Shown here piece after piece: positions 17,918-25,755 of a stretch of 64,000 nucleotides of DNA (its first letter is position 1; each line of letters opens with the position of its first letter). Below the pieces are notes generated by a model. The model searched no databases, had not been told where the DNA came from, and saw only the letters and a list, made by a program, of their open reading frames with translations. The stretch is from Anaerolineales bacterium (GTDB taxonomy: Bacteria; Chloroflexota; Anaerolineae; 4572-78; J111), in the NCBI GenBank assembly GCA_020634855.1, contig JACKAU010000009.1, positions 357,109 through 421,108 of the forward strand, read 5' to 3'. A program made the position numbers and the translations under genes.

Positions 17918-18170
17918 GGTGGGCGCTCGGAAAGAGTTGATCGCACGCGGATTTGTGTGGCGCCGAGCATGGAAAGGTCCGTTTCGCTGAGATTCGTGTG
18001 GCGCCGAGCATGGAAAGGTCCGTTTCGCTGAGATTCGTATGGCGCCGAGCATGGAAAGGTCCGTTTCGCTGAGATTCGTATGGCGCCGAGTATGGAAAGG
18101 TCCGTTTCGCTGAGATTCGTATGATGCCGAGCATAGAAAGGTTTATTTTACAGGGATTCGTATGGTGTTG
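17918..18170. repeat. Tandem array, 41-bp period, five to six units
   Basis: GCCGAGCATGG-type unit starts fall at 17962, 18003, 18044, 18085 and 18126, exactly 41 apart, with a degenerate unit before them. Each unit includes GAAAGGTCCGTTTCGCTGAG and ATTCGTATGGC. There are no spacers. The array sits about 170 bases upstream of the unknown gene at 18341, as the 42-bp array at 40178 does for that gene's paralogue. Confidence 0.9.
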
Positions 18171-18212
18171 CGTGGCAGGTGCTTTTGAGTCGCCAAAAAA
18201 TTTTAATGTGAC

Positions 18213-18241
18213 TCGACAAGGTTTAAAGAAGGCGATATACT
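18213..18241 (+). promoter_or_regulatory. Predicted sigma-70-type promoter for the gene at 18341
   Basis: TCGACA (18213-18218) and TATACT (18236-18241) are separated by 17 bases, inside a block of about 75 bases that is conserved upstream of the paralogous gene at 40955. Confidence 0.7.
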
Positions 18242-18340
18242 GATTCTAACTTTACAACTCAATACGGTATTGCTTATCACTTATCAACTTCAATTTAGCA
18301 ATTTCACTCTATCAACTTGAATTAGAGAAAGGCTTGTACC

Positions 18341-19201
18341 ATGTACCCTGTCCAATTAGCTACCAGTAGTGCTTACCAGGTCGATATCCCTACTCCCAAG
18401 CAACCGGCGAAACTTATTACCGCCGGCCAAAATTTTGTAAAGTACGATGAGAGTTTACCACCCGAAGAGCAGTCGTACCTCCTGCCGGACCTTAAATACC
18501 TCTTGCAGGATTGTGTTCCCACTCAAAAAATCTACAAATCCAGCGAAGTGCAGCGCACCATCGCCTCCGAAGCCGTGAAGCGGTTGGATGAGCAAGCCAA
18601 AGCCCTTATTCATAAAATTCGCTATAAGCTCAACTTTGATTATACGGAAACGCCCGAAGCCGCCGAAGAGTGGGGCTTTGAGGTCAAGCAAGGCACTCGC
18701 AATATCTTGATGCCGAGAAAACTATCGGATCGGTTGGCGTTACTGGATACCTATATCGCCAAGGAAGAAAGCCGTGCGCCGGAAGAGCGTTTTAGCAAGC
18801 CAAACCTGGAGGATGTTATCCGTCTGCGCGATGATCTTAAAGCCAATTTGGATATCCGCCGCGCCAGCCGCAGCCGCCGTAAAGACAGCTACGCGGCCCG
18901 GGCCGAATCGTTGGAGGCTTTGTACGACACCTTGCGCATGGCCGGCGGCCTAATCATCCTCAAGAAGTTCAATCGAAAGCTAACGCCGGGGCTGGAAAAT
19001 TGGGGCATTGAAGTAACCAAGCGCCAGAGCAAAGAGAAAGACACCGAAGTCGCCCCGGCCGCCAACGGCACTACGACCACCACCACCAACGGCAGCGAGA
19101 CGACGACCAACGGCGCAGCGCACAACCACAACCAGCGCCGAAACCACGACCACCAACGGCGCGGAGACCACGGCCGAGACTTCGACCAACGGCAGCGTTG
19201 A
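18341..19201 (+). CDS. Uncharacterised helical protein with Thr/Asn-rich tail, array-associated family (copy 1)
   Basis: This 286-residue protein was not recognised as any known domain. It is closely related along its length to the protein at 40955-41860. Shared blocks include SEAQRT-like and ASEAVKRLDEQAK, TPEAAEEWGFEVKQ, TRNILMP, YIAKEESR and LRDDLKANL. A WG-aromatic/aliphatic-EV motif occurs twice (after TPEAAEE and again in LENWGIEVTKR), suggesting an internal duplication of a helical unit. Residues from about 242 are low-complexity Thr/Asn/Gly. There is no signal peptide or membrane segment. Compared with the paralogue a base is lost after NGAA. With the frame restored the protein would end at 19244 with SVDLNGTAEVVVEVGG. 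The 41-bp array and a conserved promoter lie upstream, REP-like repeats downstream. Confidence 0.85.
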   Translation: MYPVQLATSSAYQVDIPTPKQPAKLITAGQNFVKYDESLPPEEQSYLLPDLKYLLQDCVPTQKIYKSSEVQRTIASEAVKRLDEQAKALIHKIRYKLNFDYTETPEAAEEWGFEVKQGTRNILMPRKLSDRLALLDTYIAKEESRAPEERFSKPNLEDVIRLRDDLKANLDIRRASRSRRKDSYAARAESLEALYDTLRMAGGLIILKKFNRKLTPGLENWGIEVTKRQSKEKDTEVAPAANGTTTTTTNGSETTTNGAAHNHNQRRNHDHQRRGDHGRDFDQRQR

Positions 19202-19290
19202 TCTTAATGGTACGGCTGAGGTGGTGGTTGAGGTTGGGGGTTAGGGTAAGGCCGAATCTAATGAAGGTTAGATAAATTGGTCGTAAGGGC

Positions 19291-19415
19291 CAAAGGGGCG
19301 AGGCTAAAGCCGTCGCCCTGAGAGAGCGAAGGACGCTGAAGCGCCCTACTCTGGCGAAACCCTTAGCCCGCAAGGGCTTCTCTCTCAGCACGGGTCTTTA
19401 GGCCCGTGCGCGGGG
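19291..19415. repeat. REP-like repeat, copy 1
   Basis: A stretch of about 125 bases starts CAAAGGGGCGAGGCTAAAGC and ends GGCCCGTGCGCGGG. It contains GGCGAAACCCTTAGCCCG and CTCTCAGCACGGGTC. It matches 19457-19590 and 41867-41995, with partial inverted copies at 20071-20126 and 42006-42040. Confidence 0.85.
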
Positions 19416-19456
19416 GACGGTAAATTGCATCCGGCTAAAAACTCCACCTTCATGAG

Positions 19457-19590
19457 CCAAAGGGGCGAGGCTAAAGCCGTCGCCCTGAGAGAGCGAAGGA
19501 CGCTGAAGCGCCCTACTCTGGCGAAACCCTTAGCCCGCAAGGGCTTCACTCTCTCAGCACGGGTCTTTAGGCATCGTGCGCGGTGGGACG
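19457..19590. repeat. REP-like repeat, copy 2
   Basis: This is an almost exact direct repeat of 19291-19415, just upstream of the IS200-type transposase gene. Confidence 0.85.
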
Positions 19591-19631
19591 GCACGACGCA
19601 CCGCTTTTATCTTACATTTACGGAATGACCC

Positions 19632-20045
19632 ATGCCCTACTATCGTCTTTTCTACCACATGGTCTGGGGTACCAAAAACCGGGAACCGTTTATCCAAGCT
19701 GAATTTGAAAATTCACTGCACAATGTCATTGCGGCCAAAGGAGAAAAACTGGGGGCGCTGATTTACGCCGTGGGCGGTGTAGAAGACCATGTCCATTTGG
19801 TCGCTACCGTGCCGCCCCAAGTTACTCTGAGCGACTTCATTGGTCAAGTCAAAGGTCATAGCTCTCATTTTGTAAACCAAAAATTGGCGATCCCCTATCA
19901 TTTTCAATGGCAGCGAGAATACGGCGTCGTTTCATTCGGTGGCAAGCAGCTTGACCAGGTCGTGAAATATGTCAAAAACCAACATCAACATCATGCGGAA
20001 GGGACACTCATCCCCTTTTTAGAGCATACCAAGCCGGAACAATAG
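19632..20045 (+). mobile_element. tnpA: IS200/IS605-family Y1 transposase (TnpA-like)
   Basis: This 137-residue HUH single-strand transposase has the opening PYYRLFYHMVWGTKNREP, the metal-binding pair in EDHVHLV (His-x-His), and the catalytic Tyr in VVKYVKNQHQHH. These enzymes cut and join single-stranded DNA at hairpins. No TnpB or accessory gene follows. REP-like repeats lie in direct orientation upstream (two copies) and inverted downstream, which fits a REP-associated transposase acting on those elements. The length is that of an intact enzyme, so it is probably active. Confidence 0.92.
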
Positions 20046-20070
20046 CTGATGTTAAAACCTCCGACCCCAA

Positions 20071-20126
20071 CGAGGGCGCTTTAGCGTCCTTCCCTCTCTT
20101 AGGGCGACGGCTTTAGCCTCGCCCTT
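20071..20126. repeat. REP-like repeat, inverted partial copy
   Basis: GAGGGCGCTTTAGCGTCC then AGGGCGACGGCTTTAGCC is the reverse complement of the first half of the 19291 and 19457 repeats. The transposase gene is thus flanked by repeats in opposite orientation. Confidence 0.8.
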
Positions 20127-20170
20127 ATCCGGGCGGAATACCCAATCAAATAAAGGAGTTAAGACGGAGG

Positions 20171-20190
20171 GGTTGGGTCTCGACCCAACC
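20171..20190. repeat. Perfect hairpin GGTTGGGTC/GACCCAACC
   Basis: Nine-base arms with a TC loop. This is a short dispersed intergenic hairpin, possibly adding to termination after the transposase gene. Confidence 0.65.
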
Positions 20191-20209
20191 TACGTCTAAC
20201 ACCGATCTC

Positions 20210-20240
20210 AAAAAGGTCCCCATCACCGGGACTCCTTTTT
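20210..20240. terminator. Bidirectional intrinsic terminator
   Basis: AAAAAGGTCCC and GGGACTCCTTTTT form a stem with A-run and T-run flanks between the converging transposase and egtB genes. It can serve both. Confidence 0.75.
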
Positions 20241-20250
20241 GGTTGTAACG

Positions 20251-21579
20251 CTACCCCGCGCAGGTCCGGAAACCGGCGAAGATATTATTACGATCCGGGG
20301 TGTAGAAGTTGCGCCAGGTGTTACGGATGACACGGGAACGGGTGACCCAACAGCCGCCGCGCAGCACCTTTTGCTGGCCGAAGGAGGGGGCGGAGTACTC
20401 TTTATACGGATCGATCTCAAAGCCGGGGTAGGCATCGAAGGTGTCGGCGGTCCATTCCCAGACATTGCCGATCATCTGGCGGCAACCAAAGGCGCTGTCG
20501 CCGTCGGGCAGGGCGCGGACGTCGATGGGACCGAGGGTGGCAGAGTCGAGGTTGGCGGTGGCCGGCGTGGGGAAGCCGCTGCCCCAGGGGTAGACGCGCT
20601 TGCCGGGTTTGAAACCGCGCCCATCGGCGGTGGGTTCGCCGGCGGCGGCCAGTTCCCACTCGGCTTCAGTGGGCAGGCGGCGACCGGCCCAAGCGCAGAA
20701 AGCGCTGGCCTCGAAGTAGTTGACGTGCATCATCGGCAGGAACGGTTCGAGCGGCCGGGTCTGGTCAAACCAGTGGACGCGCCAACTGTGATCGGCTGCG
20801 CGCTGCCAGAAGACGGGCTGTTCGACGCGGGCGGCCTGCCGCCAGGCCCAGCCTTCGTCGCTCCACAGCGAACGCTCCTGATAACCGCCGGCCTCAACAA
20901 AGGCGCGATACTGCGCGTTGGTCACCGGCGTGGCCGAGATACGGAAGGGCGCTACCTCGATAGGATGCGCCCATTTTTCGTTGTCGAGGACGAACGGCAT
21001 GTCGGGCGTCGCGCCGAGCATGAAGGCGCCGCCGGGAATCTCAACATCGTGCGGTTCGAAATCGGTATCAATGACGGGCGGCGCGGGTCGGGTTTTAGCT
21101 ATCGCCGGTTGGGTGTAGCCCAAGGTCTGGCGGATGTGGACCATCGTCTCGCTGTGCATGTCTTCGTGGTTGATGGCCAGGCGGTAGAAGTAGATCTCCT
21201 GCGGCGACAGCTCTCGCCCGGCCAGACGCTGGACGGCGCAGCTCAAGACGCCGGTGATGTAATCGAGCGTCTCCGGCTCGGTCGGAAAGGCCAGTTCCCA
21301 GCGCTCGGCATTGGGAATGTTGAACGAGTCGTACAGGCGGTAGGCGCGGGGCCAGATGGGGTCGGCCTGGTCGAGCCGGCGCAAGATCCAATGCTCCTGA
21401 AACCAGCCCACGTGGCCCATCTCCCAGATCGGCGGCTCGATGGTTTTGTCGCGCAAGCCAAGCATCTGCGCCTCGGTCAGGCCGGCCAGCACTTCCAGTT
21501 CGCGTTCTCGCGTGTCGAGCAAACTCGATACCAGGTCTTGCGCTTCTGCTGATAAATGGGTGGGGATATTAATATTCAC
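20251..21579 (-). CDS. egtB: Ergothioneine biosynthesis sulfoxide synthase EgtB
   Basis: This is a 442-residue non-heme iron enzyme that joins trimethylhistidine to a thiol (gamma-glutamylcysteine or cysteine) with oxygen. The N-terminal half is the DinB-like domain with the three iron histidines: His56 (MGHVGWF), and His138 and His142 in HEDMHSE. The C-terminal half, from about 170, is the FGE/sulfatase-modifying-factor fold, with WEWTADTFDAYPGF and VLRGGCWVTRSRV near the end. It is cytoplasmic. egtD lies immediately upstream in the same direction, and the two genes form the core pathway. No egtA, egtC or egtE is present, as in many bacteria. Confidence 0.95.
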   Translation of the reverse strand: MNINIPTHLSAEAQDLVSSLLDTRERELEVLAGLTEAQMLGLRDKTIEPPIWEMGHVGWFQEHWILRRLDQADPIWPRAYRLYDSFNIPNAERWELAFPTEPETLDYITGVLSCAVQRLAGRELSPQEIYFYRLAINHEDMHSETMVHIRQTLGYTQPAIAKTRPAPPVIDTDFEPHDVEIPGGAFMLGATPDMPFVLDNEKWAHPIEVAPFRISATPVTNAQYRAFVEAGGYQERSLWSDEGWAWRQAARVEQPVFWQRAADHSWRVHWFDQTRPLEPFLPMMHVNYFEASAFCAWAGRRLPTEAEWELAAAGEPTADGRGFKPGKRVYPWGSGFPTPATANLDSATLGPIDVRALPDGDSAFGCRQMIGNVWEWTADTFDAYPGFEIDPYKEYSAPSFGQQKVLRGGCWVTRSRVIRNTWRNFYTPDRNNIFAGFRTCAG

Positions 21580-21600
21580 AATGTTCTCCTTTGAGTGTGC

Positions 21601-21660
21601 CCCTCACCCCCAACCCCTCTCCCTCAGGGAGAGGGGAGTCGCGTCAGCGACGGGGTGAGG
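21601..21660. repeat. Dispersed hairpin repeat (CCCTCACCCCCAACCCC family)
   Basis: CCCTCACCCCCAACCCC, a CTCCCTCAGGGAGAG hairpin, and GACGGGGTGAGG at the end. A close copy lies at 45552-45612. It sits in the egtD-egtB gap. Confidence 0.8.
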
Positions 21661-21675
21661 ATAGATATATGTTTA

Positions 21676-22644
21676 TTAGGCATTTCTCGACGTGAGATAC
21701 TGCACGCTGAACAGCCGGTTGGGATCGGTCCAAACCTTCTCTACAGCCAACCCGGCGCGCCCGGCCAAAGCAGCCAGTTCGGTGGGGGTGTACTTATAGG
21801 ATGACTCGGTCCAGATGGTTTCGCCGGTTTCGAAAGGAATGGCGTGGCCGATCAGATGGACGGTCTGGCGGGCCAGACTGACCAGATGCATCTCGATGCG
21901 CCCGGCCTCTTCATTATAAAAGGCGTGGTGTCTGAATTGGTTGAGGTTGAAATCGGCGCCCAGTTCGCGGTTGAGATGGGCCAGCATGTTGAGGTTGAAA
22001 TCGGCGGTCACGCCGGCGCAGTCGTTGTAGGCCAGGTTGAGCAGGGTGGTATCTTTCTTCAGATCAACGCCGAGCAGCAGGTCGCAGTCGTAGCCGCACA
22101 CGGCCCGCATATGCCACAGAAACGCCACCGCGTCTTCCGGGTGAAAGTTGCCGAGGGTCGAGCCGGGGTAGTAGATGACCTTATGACGGACGGGCCGGTT
22201 GGGTCGCGGTAAGGTAAAGTCGGTTTCATAGTCGGCCCAAACCGGCAGAATGTCGAGATAGGGATAGGCCGTCGCCAGCCGGGCGGCCGACTGCATGAGA
22301 TGCTCGCGGGAGATGTCGATCGGCACATAGCCGGCCAACCGGGGCAGGTGATCGAGCAGCGTCCGCGTCTTTTGGCTGCTGCCGCTGCCGTACTCGATCA
22401 GCAAGCTGTCCGGCCCGATGCGGGCGGCGATGGCATCGATATACTGATCCATAATCTTCTGCTCGATGCGGGTGGGGTAGTATTCGGGTTGCCGGGTGAT
22501 CTGATCAAACAACTGGGAGCCGCGCTCGTCGTAAAAAAGCTTGGGGGGCAGTTCCTTGACCGGTTTCAAAAGCCCTTTGATCACGTGTCGATACGCGGCG
22601 GCGGTATCGGGGTGGTATTCAATTAACTGTAGTTCTTTTAACAT
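21676..22644 (-). CDS. egtD: L-histidine N-alpha-methyltransferase EgtD
   Basis: This 322-residue SAM-dependent enzyme trimethylates histidine to hercynine, the first step of ergothioneine synthesis. Hallmarks are FYDERGSQLFDQIT near residue 42, the SAM loop LIEYGSGSSQKT, YVPIDISREHL, and YYPGSTLGNFHPEDA. The C-terminal TEASYKYT-like segment reads TESSYKYTPTELAALA. It is of normal length, begins after a GGAGA site and precedes egtB by about 100 bases, so the two are probably cotranscribed. Confidence 0.95.
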   Translation of the reverse strand: MLKELQLIEYHPDTAAAYRHVIKGLLKPVKELPPKLFYDERGSQLFDQITRQPEYYPTRIEQKIMDQYIDAIAARIGPDSLLIEYGSGSSQKTRTLLDHLPRLAGYVPIDISREHLMQSAARLATAYPYLDILPVWADYETDFTLPRPNRPVRHKVIYYPGSTLGNFHPEDAVAFLWHMRAVCGYDCDLLLGVDLKKDTTLLNLAYNDCAGVTADFNLNMLAHLNRELGADFNLNQFRHHAFYNEEAGRIEMHLVSLARQTVHLIGHAIPFETGETIWTESSYKYTPTELAALAGRAGLAVEKVWTDPNRLFSVQYLTSRNA

Positions 22645-23449
22645 GGTTGTTCTCCTTTCTTCTTTAAACAGCCATTACACATAATATTGGCAAACCTAAG
22701 CCCATCGTCCGGCAAGCAGAAGCAGCCCGGCCGGCGGGACGAGTACCCATCAACCAGTGAACCGTTACGCTGTCCACGCAGCGGCTCTATCGAACAAATA
22801 GGTTTAAGCCTCAGATATCGACCTAAAGCTTTATCAATGACTCTAAATTTGAATTAACATTTGAGGGGAAAGAAACGGGTGGAGCCTAACCGTCCGGCGT
22901 CCGCCGGTGAATAAGAGGAGCAAACAAGGCGTAATCCGGCTAGCGGCCCATGTGATAATTGTTTATTATAGATTTTGAAACTGATCCCTCGCGGTGATGT
23001 CATTGTTCAACTCCCTTAAGAATAAATTTGGTAGGACAAGTCAGCGACTTGTCCTACAACTAACCATCCAGCCAACTACCCAAAACCATACCGGCCAAAA
23101 CTTAACCAGAGATGAGAAAATATGTTCTGCTGTGTAAAGATTATTTAATGCCCGTTGGCTCGATGCTTGCTATTTCCTTACTTATGATGCGACAGAAAAC
23201 TTACGCGACAATGAACTATTTCTTACAAATCGATAACTCTTCGAGCGCAACACCTTCGCCCCAACCCCTAAACCAACCCCAACCCTATCCTTTGGCAGAG
23301 CAGAATAACCCCCTGCTTTGATACACTAAGGTCATCAGAAACATCCCTTTGTTTCCGCGCTTGAAAAAATTTCGCACGGTAATCGCACGATCTTGGTATA
23401 TAATCTGTATATAAAAATGAACTTTATCACGACGTAAAGGAGCGATCCC
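22645..23449. other. Long intergenic region with one hairpin repeat
   Basis: This region of about 800 bases separates the divergent egtD and DinB genes. It holds a hairpin at 23031-23057 (GTAGGACAAGTC and GACTTGTCCTAC, loop AGC) that belongs to the same family as 43546-43571. A TATAAT-like box lies near 23397. A 69-codon open frame at 23112-23321 has no supporting features. No riboswitch was recognised. Confidence 0.55.
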
Positions 23450-23929
23450 ATGAATGCCCACGATGTTATAAGATACGGCCACGAAACAGTACTGACGGCG
23501 ATCGACGGGCTGCCGAAAGACGATTGGCTGACGCCCGGCGTATGCGGCGTCTGGTCGGTGAAGGATATTATCGCCCACCTGGCCTCGTTTGAGGTGGCGC
23601 TGGTCGATGTGCTGCGCTCGCTGACCGGCGAGACCTCGACCCCGATGCTGCAAACGTTTATCGAGACGTACCCGCAGTTCAATGACGAGCAGGTTGAACT
23701 GCGCCGCCACCACACGGCCGATGAGGTGCTGGCCGAGTATATCGACGCTTACGAGCAAGCCGCCGCGCTGTTACCTGAGATCAGCTCGGAGCTGCGCCGC
23801 CAAAATGGGACGCTGGCCTGGTACGGCGACCAGTATGATTTAGACGATTTCATTCTGTACACGTTCTACGGTCACAAACGCGAACACTGCGCTCAGATCA
23901 GTGTCTTTCGAGATACATTGAGTTCATAG
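23450..23929 (+). CDS. DinB-superfamily protein
   Basis: This 159-residue four-helix-bundle protein of the DinB/YfiT type has GVWSVKDIIAHLASFE early and GHKREHCAQI near the end. These supply the usual metal-binding histidines. Family members are metal-dependent thiol or unknown-substrate enzymes, and many have no known role. AAAGGAG lies seven bases before the ATG. It stands alone between intergenic repeats. Only the superfamily assignment is safe. Confidence 0.82.
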   Translation: MNAHDVIRYGHETVLTAIDGLPKDDWLTPGVCGVWSVKDIIAHLASFEVALVDVLRSLTGETSTPMLQTFIETYPQFNDEQVELRRHHTADEVLAEYIDAYEQAAALLPEISSELRRQNGTLAWYGDQYDLDDFILYTFYGHKREHCAQISVFRDTLSS

Positions 23930-23975
23930 AGTTTGTGGAGTTTATGGAGTTTAAAGAGTTTGTAGAGTTTTATAA
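23926..23975. repeat. Nine-base tandem repeat (GAGTTTGTG type)
   Basis: GAGTTTGTG, GAGTTTATG, GAGTTTAAA and GAGTTTGTA follow in a row immediately after the DinB stop. The same kind of repeat occurs at 49138-49172 and 51047-51140. Confidence 0.75.
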
Positions 23976-23978
23976 TTA

Positions 23979-24110
23979 CCAGGACTTACGCAGAATTCAT
24001 GCCATTTCGTAGCCGCAGGCGGAGAAATCTCTACAGCGTTCGGTTGCAAACGATCAACTCAGGGATTTCTCGCTCATTCTTCGCTCGAAATGACACGTTA
24101 CGTAAAACCT
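23979..24110. repeat. Dispersed intergenic element beginning CAGGACTTACG
   Basis: The element starts CAGGACTTACG and contains CCATTTCGTAGCCGCAGGCG and TTCGCTCGAAATGAC. The opening words recur at about 42652. It contains no gene. Confidence 0.5.
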
Positions 24111-24144
24111 GATTAATTAGCGTTCACCCATAAGGAGACTTACA

Positions 24145-25086
24145 ATGCCTACGACAACAATAGCAAACAACACCTCTAAAATCGAGACGCTGACCTTTCG
24201 ACCCGGCAGAGTGGAAGACCTGTATGCGATTTATTGTATCTTTGAGGAAACACTGGCCGATTTGATCAAACGCTTCGGCTCGTCGGCAACGACCAGTTGG
24301 CACGGTCCGGCAGCCTTGGAGAAAATATGGCAAGAACGCCGGCCCTTGTTCGAACACATGGCGCGCACCGCCGCCCAATTCTGGATCGCCGAGCATAACG
24401 GTGAACCGGTCGGCTATGCCCGCTCTATCTTGCGGGATGGGCTGTGCGAGCTAACCGATTTCTTTGTGAAGCCCGGCGCTCAATCGTTGGGGGCCGGCCG
24501 GGGGTTGATGGAACGCACCTTTCCGGTAGAAGGAACGACCCGCAAGACGATCATCGCCACCACCGATATGCGGGCGCAGAAACTTTATATGCGCCACGGC
24601 GTCGTCCCGCGCTTTCTCATCTACTACTTTGGTCGCGAACCGGAAGCGACCTCGGTTGAGACCGATCTGGTTTTCGAGCGAGTGACGGCCGGGCCGGAAA
24701 CGCTCGACCGCCTGGCCGCCATCGATCGGGCCGTTATCGAGCATCGCCGTGATGAAGATCATACCTGGCTGCTCGATCAGCGCGAGGGCTATCTTTACTA
24801 TCGCGACGGCCGGCCAGTGGGCTATGGCTACCTCGGCGCGAACAACGGCCCGTTTGCCCTGCTCAATCCGGCGGACTTTCCGGCCGTGCTGGCCCATGCC
24901 GAAAGCGAAGCCGCTCGCCGTGGCCGTGAGTTCGGGCTGGAAGTGCCGATGATTAACCTCGCTGCGGTGGAATATTTGCTCGCGCGCGGCTTTCGGCTCG
25001 ACGCGTTTGCGGCGGTCTTTATGAGCGACAAGCCGTTCGGCCAGTTTGAGAATTATATCATTACCAGCCCGCCGTTCTTTTTCTAG
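24145..25086 (+). CDS. Tandem GNAT-domain acetyltransferase
   Basis: This 313-residue protein holds two GNAT-like halves. The first (about 12-165) has FWIAEHNGEPVGYARSIL, followed by FFVKPGAQSLGAGRGLM, which is the acetyl-CoA loop. The second (about 175-300) has YYRDGRPVGYGYL but a poorer CoA loop. Double-GNAT proteins usually keep one active half and use the other as a scaffold. AAGGAG lies upstream of the ATG. The acceptor is unknown. Confidence 0.85.
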   Translation: MPTTTIANNTSKIETLTFRPGRVEDLYAIYCIFEETLADLIKRFGSSATTSWHGPAALEKIWQERRPLFEHMARTAAQFWIAEHNGEPVGYARSILRDGLCELTDFFVKPGAQSLGAGRGLMERTFPVEGTTRKTIIATTDMRAQKLYMRHGVVPRFLIYYFGREPEATSVETDLVFERVTAGPETLDRLAAIDRAVIEHRRDEDHTWLLDQREGYLYYRDGRPVGYGYLGANNGPFALLNPADFPAVLAHAESEAARRGREFGLEVPMINLAAVEYLLARGFRLDAFAAVFMSDKPFGQFENYIITSPPFFF

Positions 25087-25170
25087 TCAGGAGTAGGGAG
25101 TAGGGAGTCAGAAGTAAGGTTTTTCCTCCTTCTTACTCCTTACTTCTTCCCCCTTCGGTAGCCTCGGTTA
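25087..25170. repeat. TAGGGAGTA-type low-complexity hairpin
   Basis: GGAGTAGGGAGTAGGGAGTC is followed by CTCCTTCTTACTCCTTACTT, giving a loose inverted repeat after the GNAT gene. Relatives lie at 7692, 31421 and 40787. It may act as a terminator. Confidence 0.6.
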
Positions 25171-25350
25171 CTAATTTAGGTTACACCGGTCATGCCCTCC
25201 GGTAACTGGGCCGAAATGAAACATTAACGCCTCACAGCCCCATCGTTAACGAGTTTCAGCCCGCTCTCTAACCCAAGTCTATTGATAATAGCCCCAATGT
25301 CCCGTAAACTTAGCCATCGTATCCCGCTGGTCAAACGAAAGAAGGTAACG

Positions 25351-25755
25351 ATGGATCAGAATAACACCGTTGTAGCCAAATACAACGATCACCGCCAGAT
25401 CTCTTGGACGGCATCGGGGCTGGTTTATCTGCTGTGGGATCACATCCCCCTGATGATACCGCCGTTTAAGTTCACGCAATTGGTGAACGTATTGGAGGAG
25501 GGGGTGTTCGAGGTCGAACTCGCCCGGATCAGGTGTGGACCTTGCCGATTGATGCAAGAGGAGCCGGGCTGTTTCCATCTGTGCATCGAAAATGTTGGGT
25601 TGAAGTTAAGCCTGTTAGAGTTTCTGGATTTAGTGCGATTAGTCCGCGAGGCGGCCCGTCAACTTAGGGGCCGTTGTTATGTTGGGCGGGCTGAAGCAAT
25701 ATCACCCGCCGATTTTGAAAAGGAGAGCTTATGTGTAACCACTTTACAACCTTAG
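25351..25755 (+). CDS. Uncharacterised small protein, first of a related pair
   Basis: This protein of about 134 residues was not recognised. The start at 25351 is chosen because GAAGG lies five bases upstream; an earlier in-frame start at 25282 has no such site. Its plan matches that of the next gene: a polar start, a conserved TW or T-x-x-x-LLWD segment, F-x-x-L-V-x-V-L-E-E, a Cys-rich middle (CGPCRLM and a further Cys), then LKLSLLEFLDLVRLVREA. The pair overlap by 25 bases and must be cotranslated. No signal or membrane segment is seen, so a cytoplasmic complex is possible. Confidence 0.7.
   Translation: MDQNNTVVAKYNDHRQISWTASGLVYLLWDHIPLMIPPFKFTQLVNVLEEGVFEVELARIRCGPCRLMQEEPGCFHLCIENVGLKLSLLEFLDLVRLVREAARQLRGRCYVGRAEAISPADFEKESLCVTTLQP

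Noticed and set aside
17849..18134. Coding frames within the 41-bp array
   Set aside because: A 41-base period changes frame every unit. The frames are by-products of the repeat.
18341..19244. Programmed frameshift in the tail of copy 1
   Set aside because: No slippery heptamer at the site, and the paralogue encodes the same tail without a shift. A lost base is simpler.
20239..21552. Long plus-strand frame opposite egtB
   Set aside because: It is the antisense shadow of a well-recognised EgtB gene with intact iron ligands.
23112..23321. Small protein of 69 residues upstream of the DinB gene
   Set aside because: No ribosome binding site, a low-complexity Pro/Gln end, and it is in the shared promoter region.
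22645..23449. Riboswitch in the egtD leader region
   Set aside because: No conserved core of any known class was found. Only a dispersed hairpin repeat is clear.
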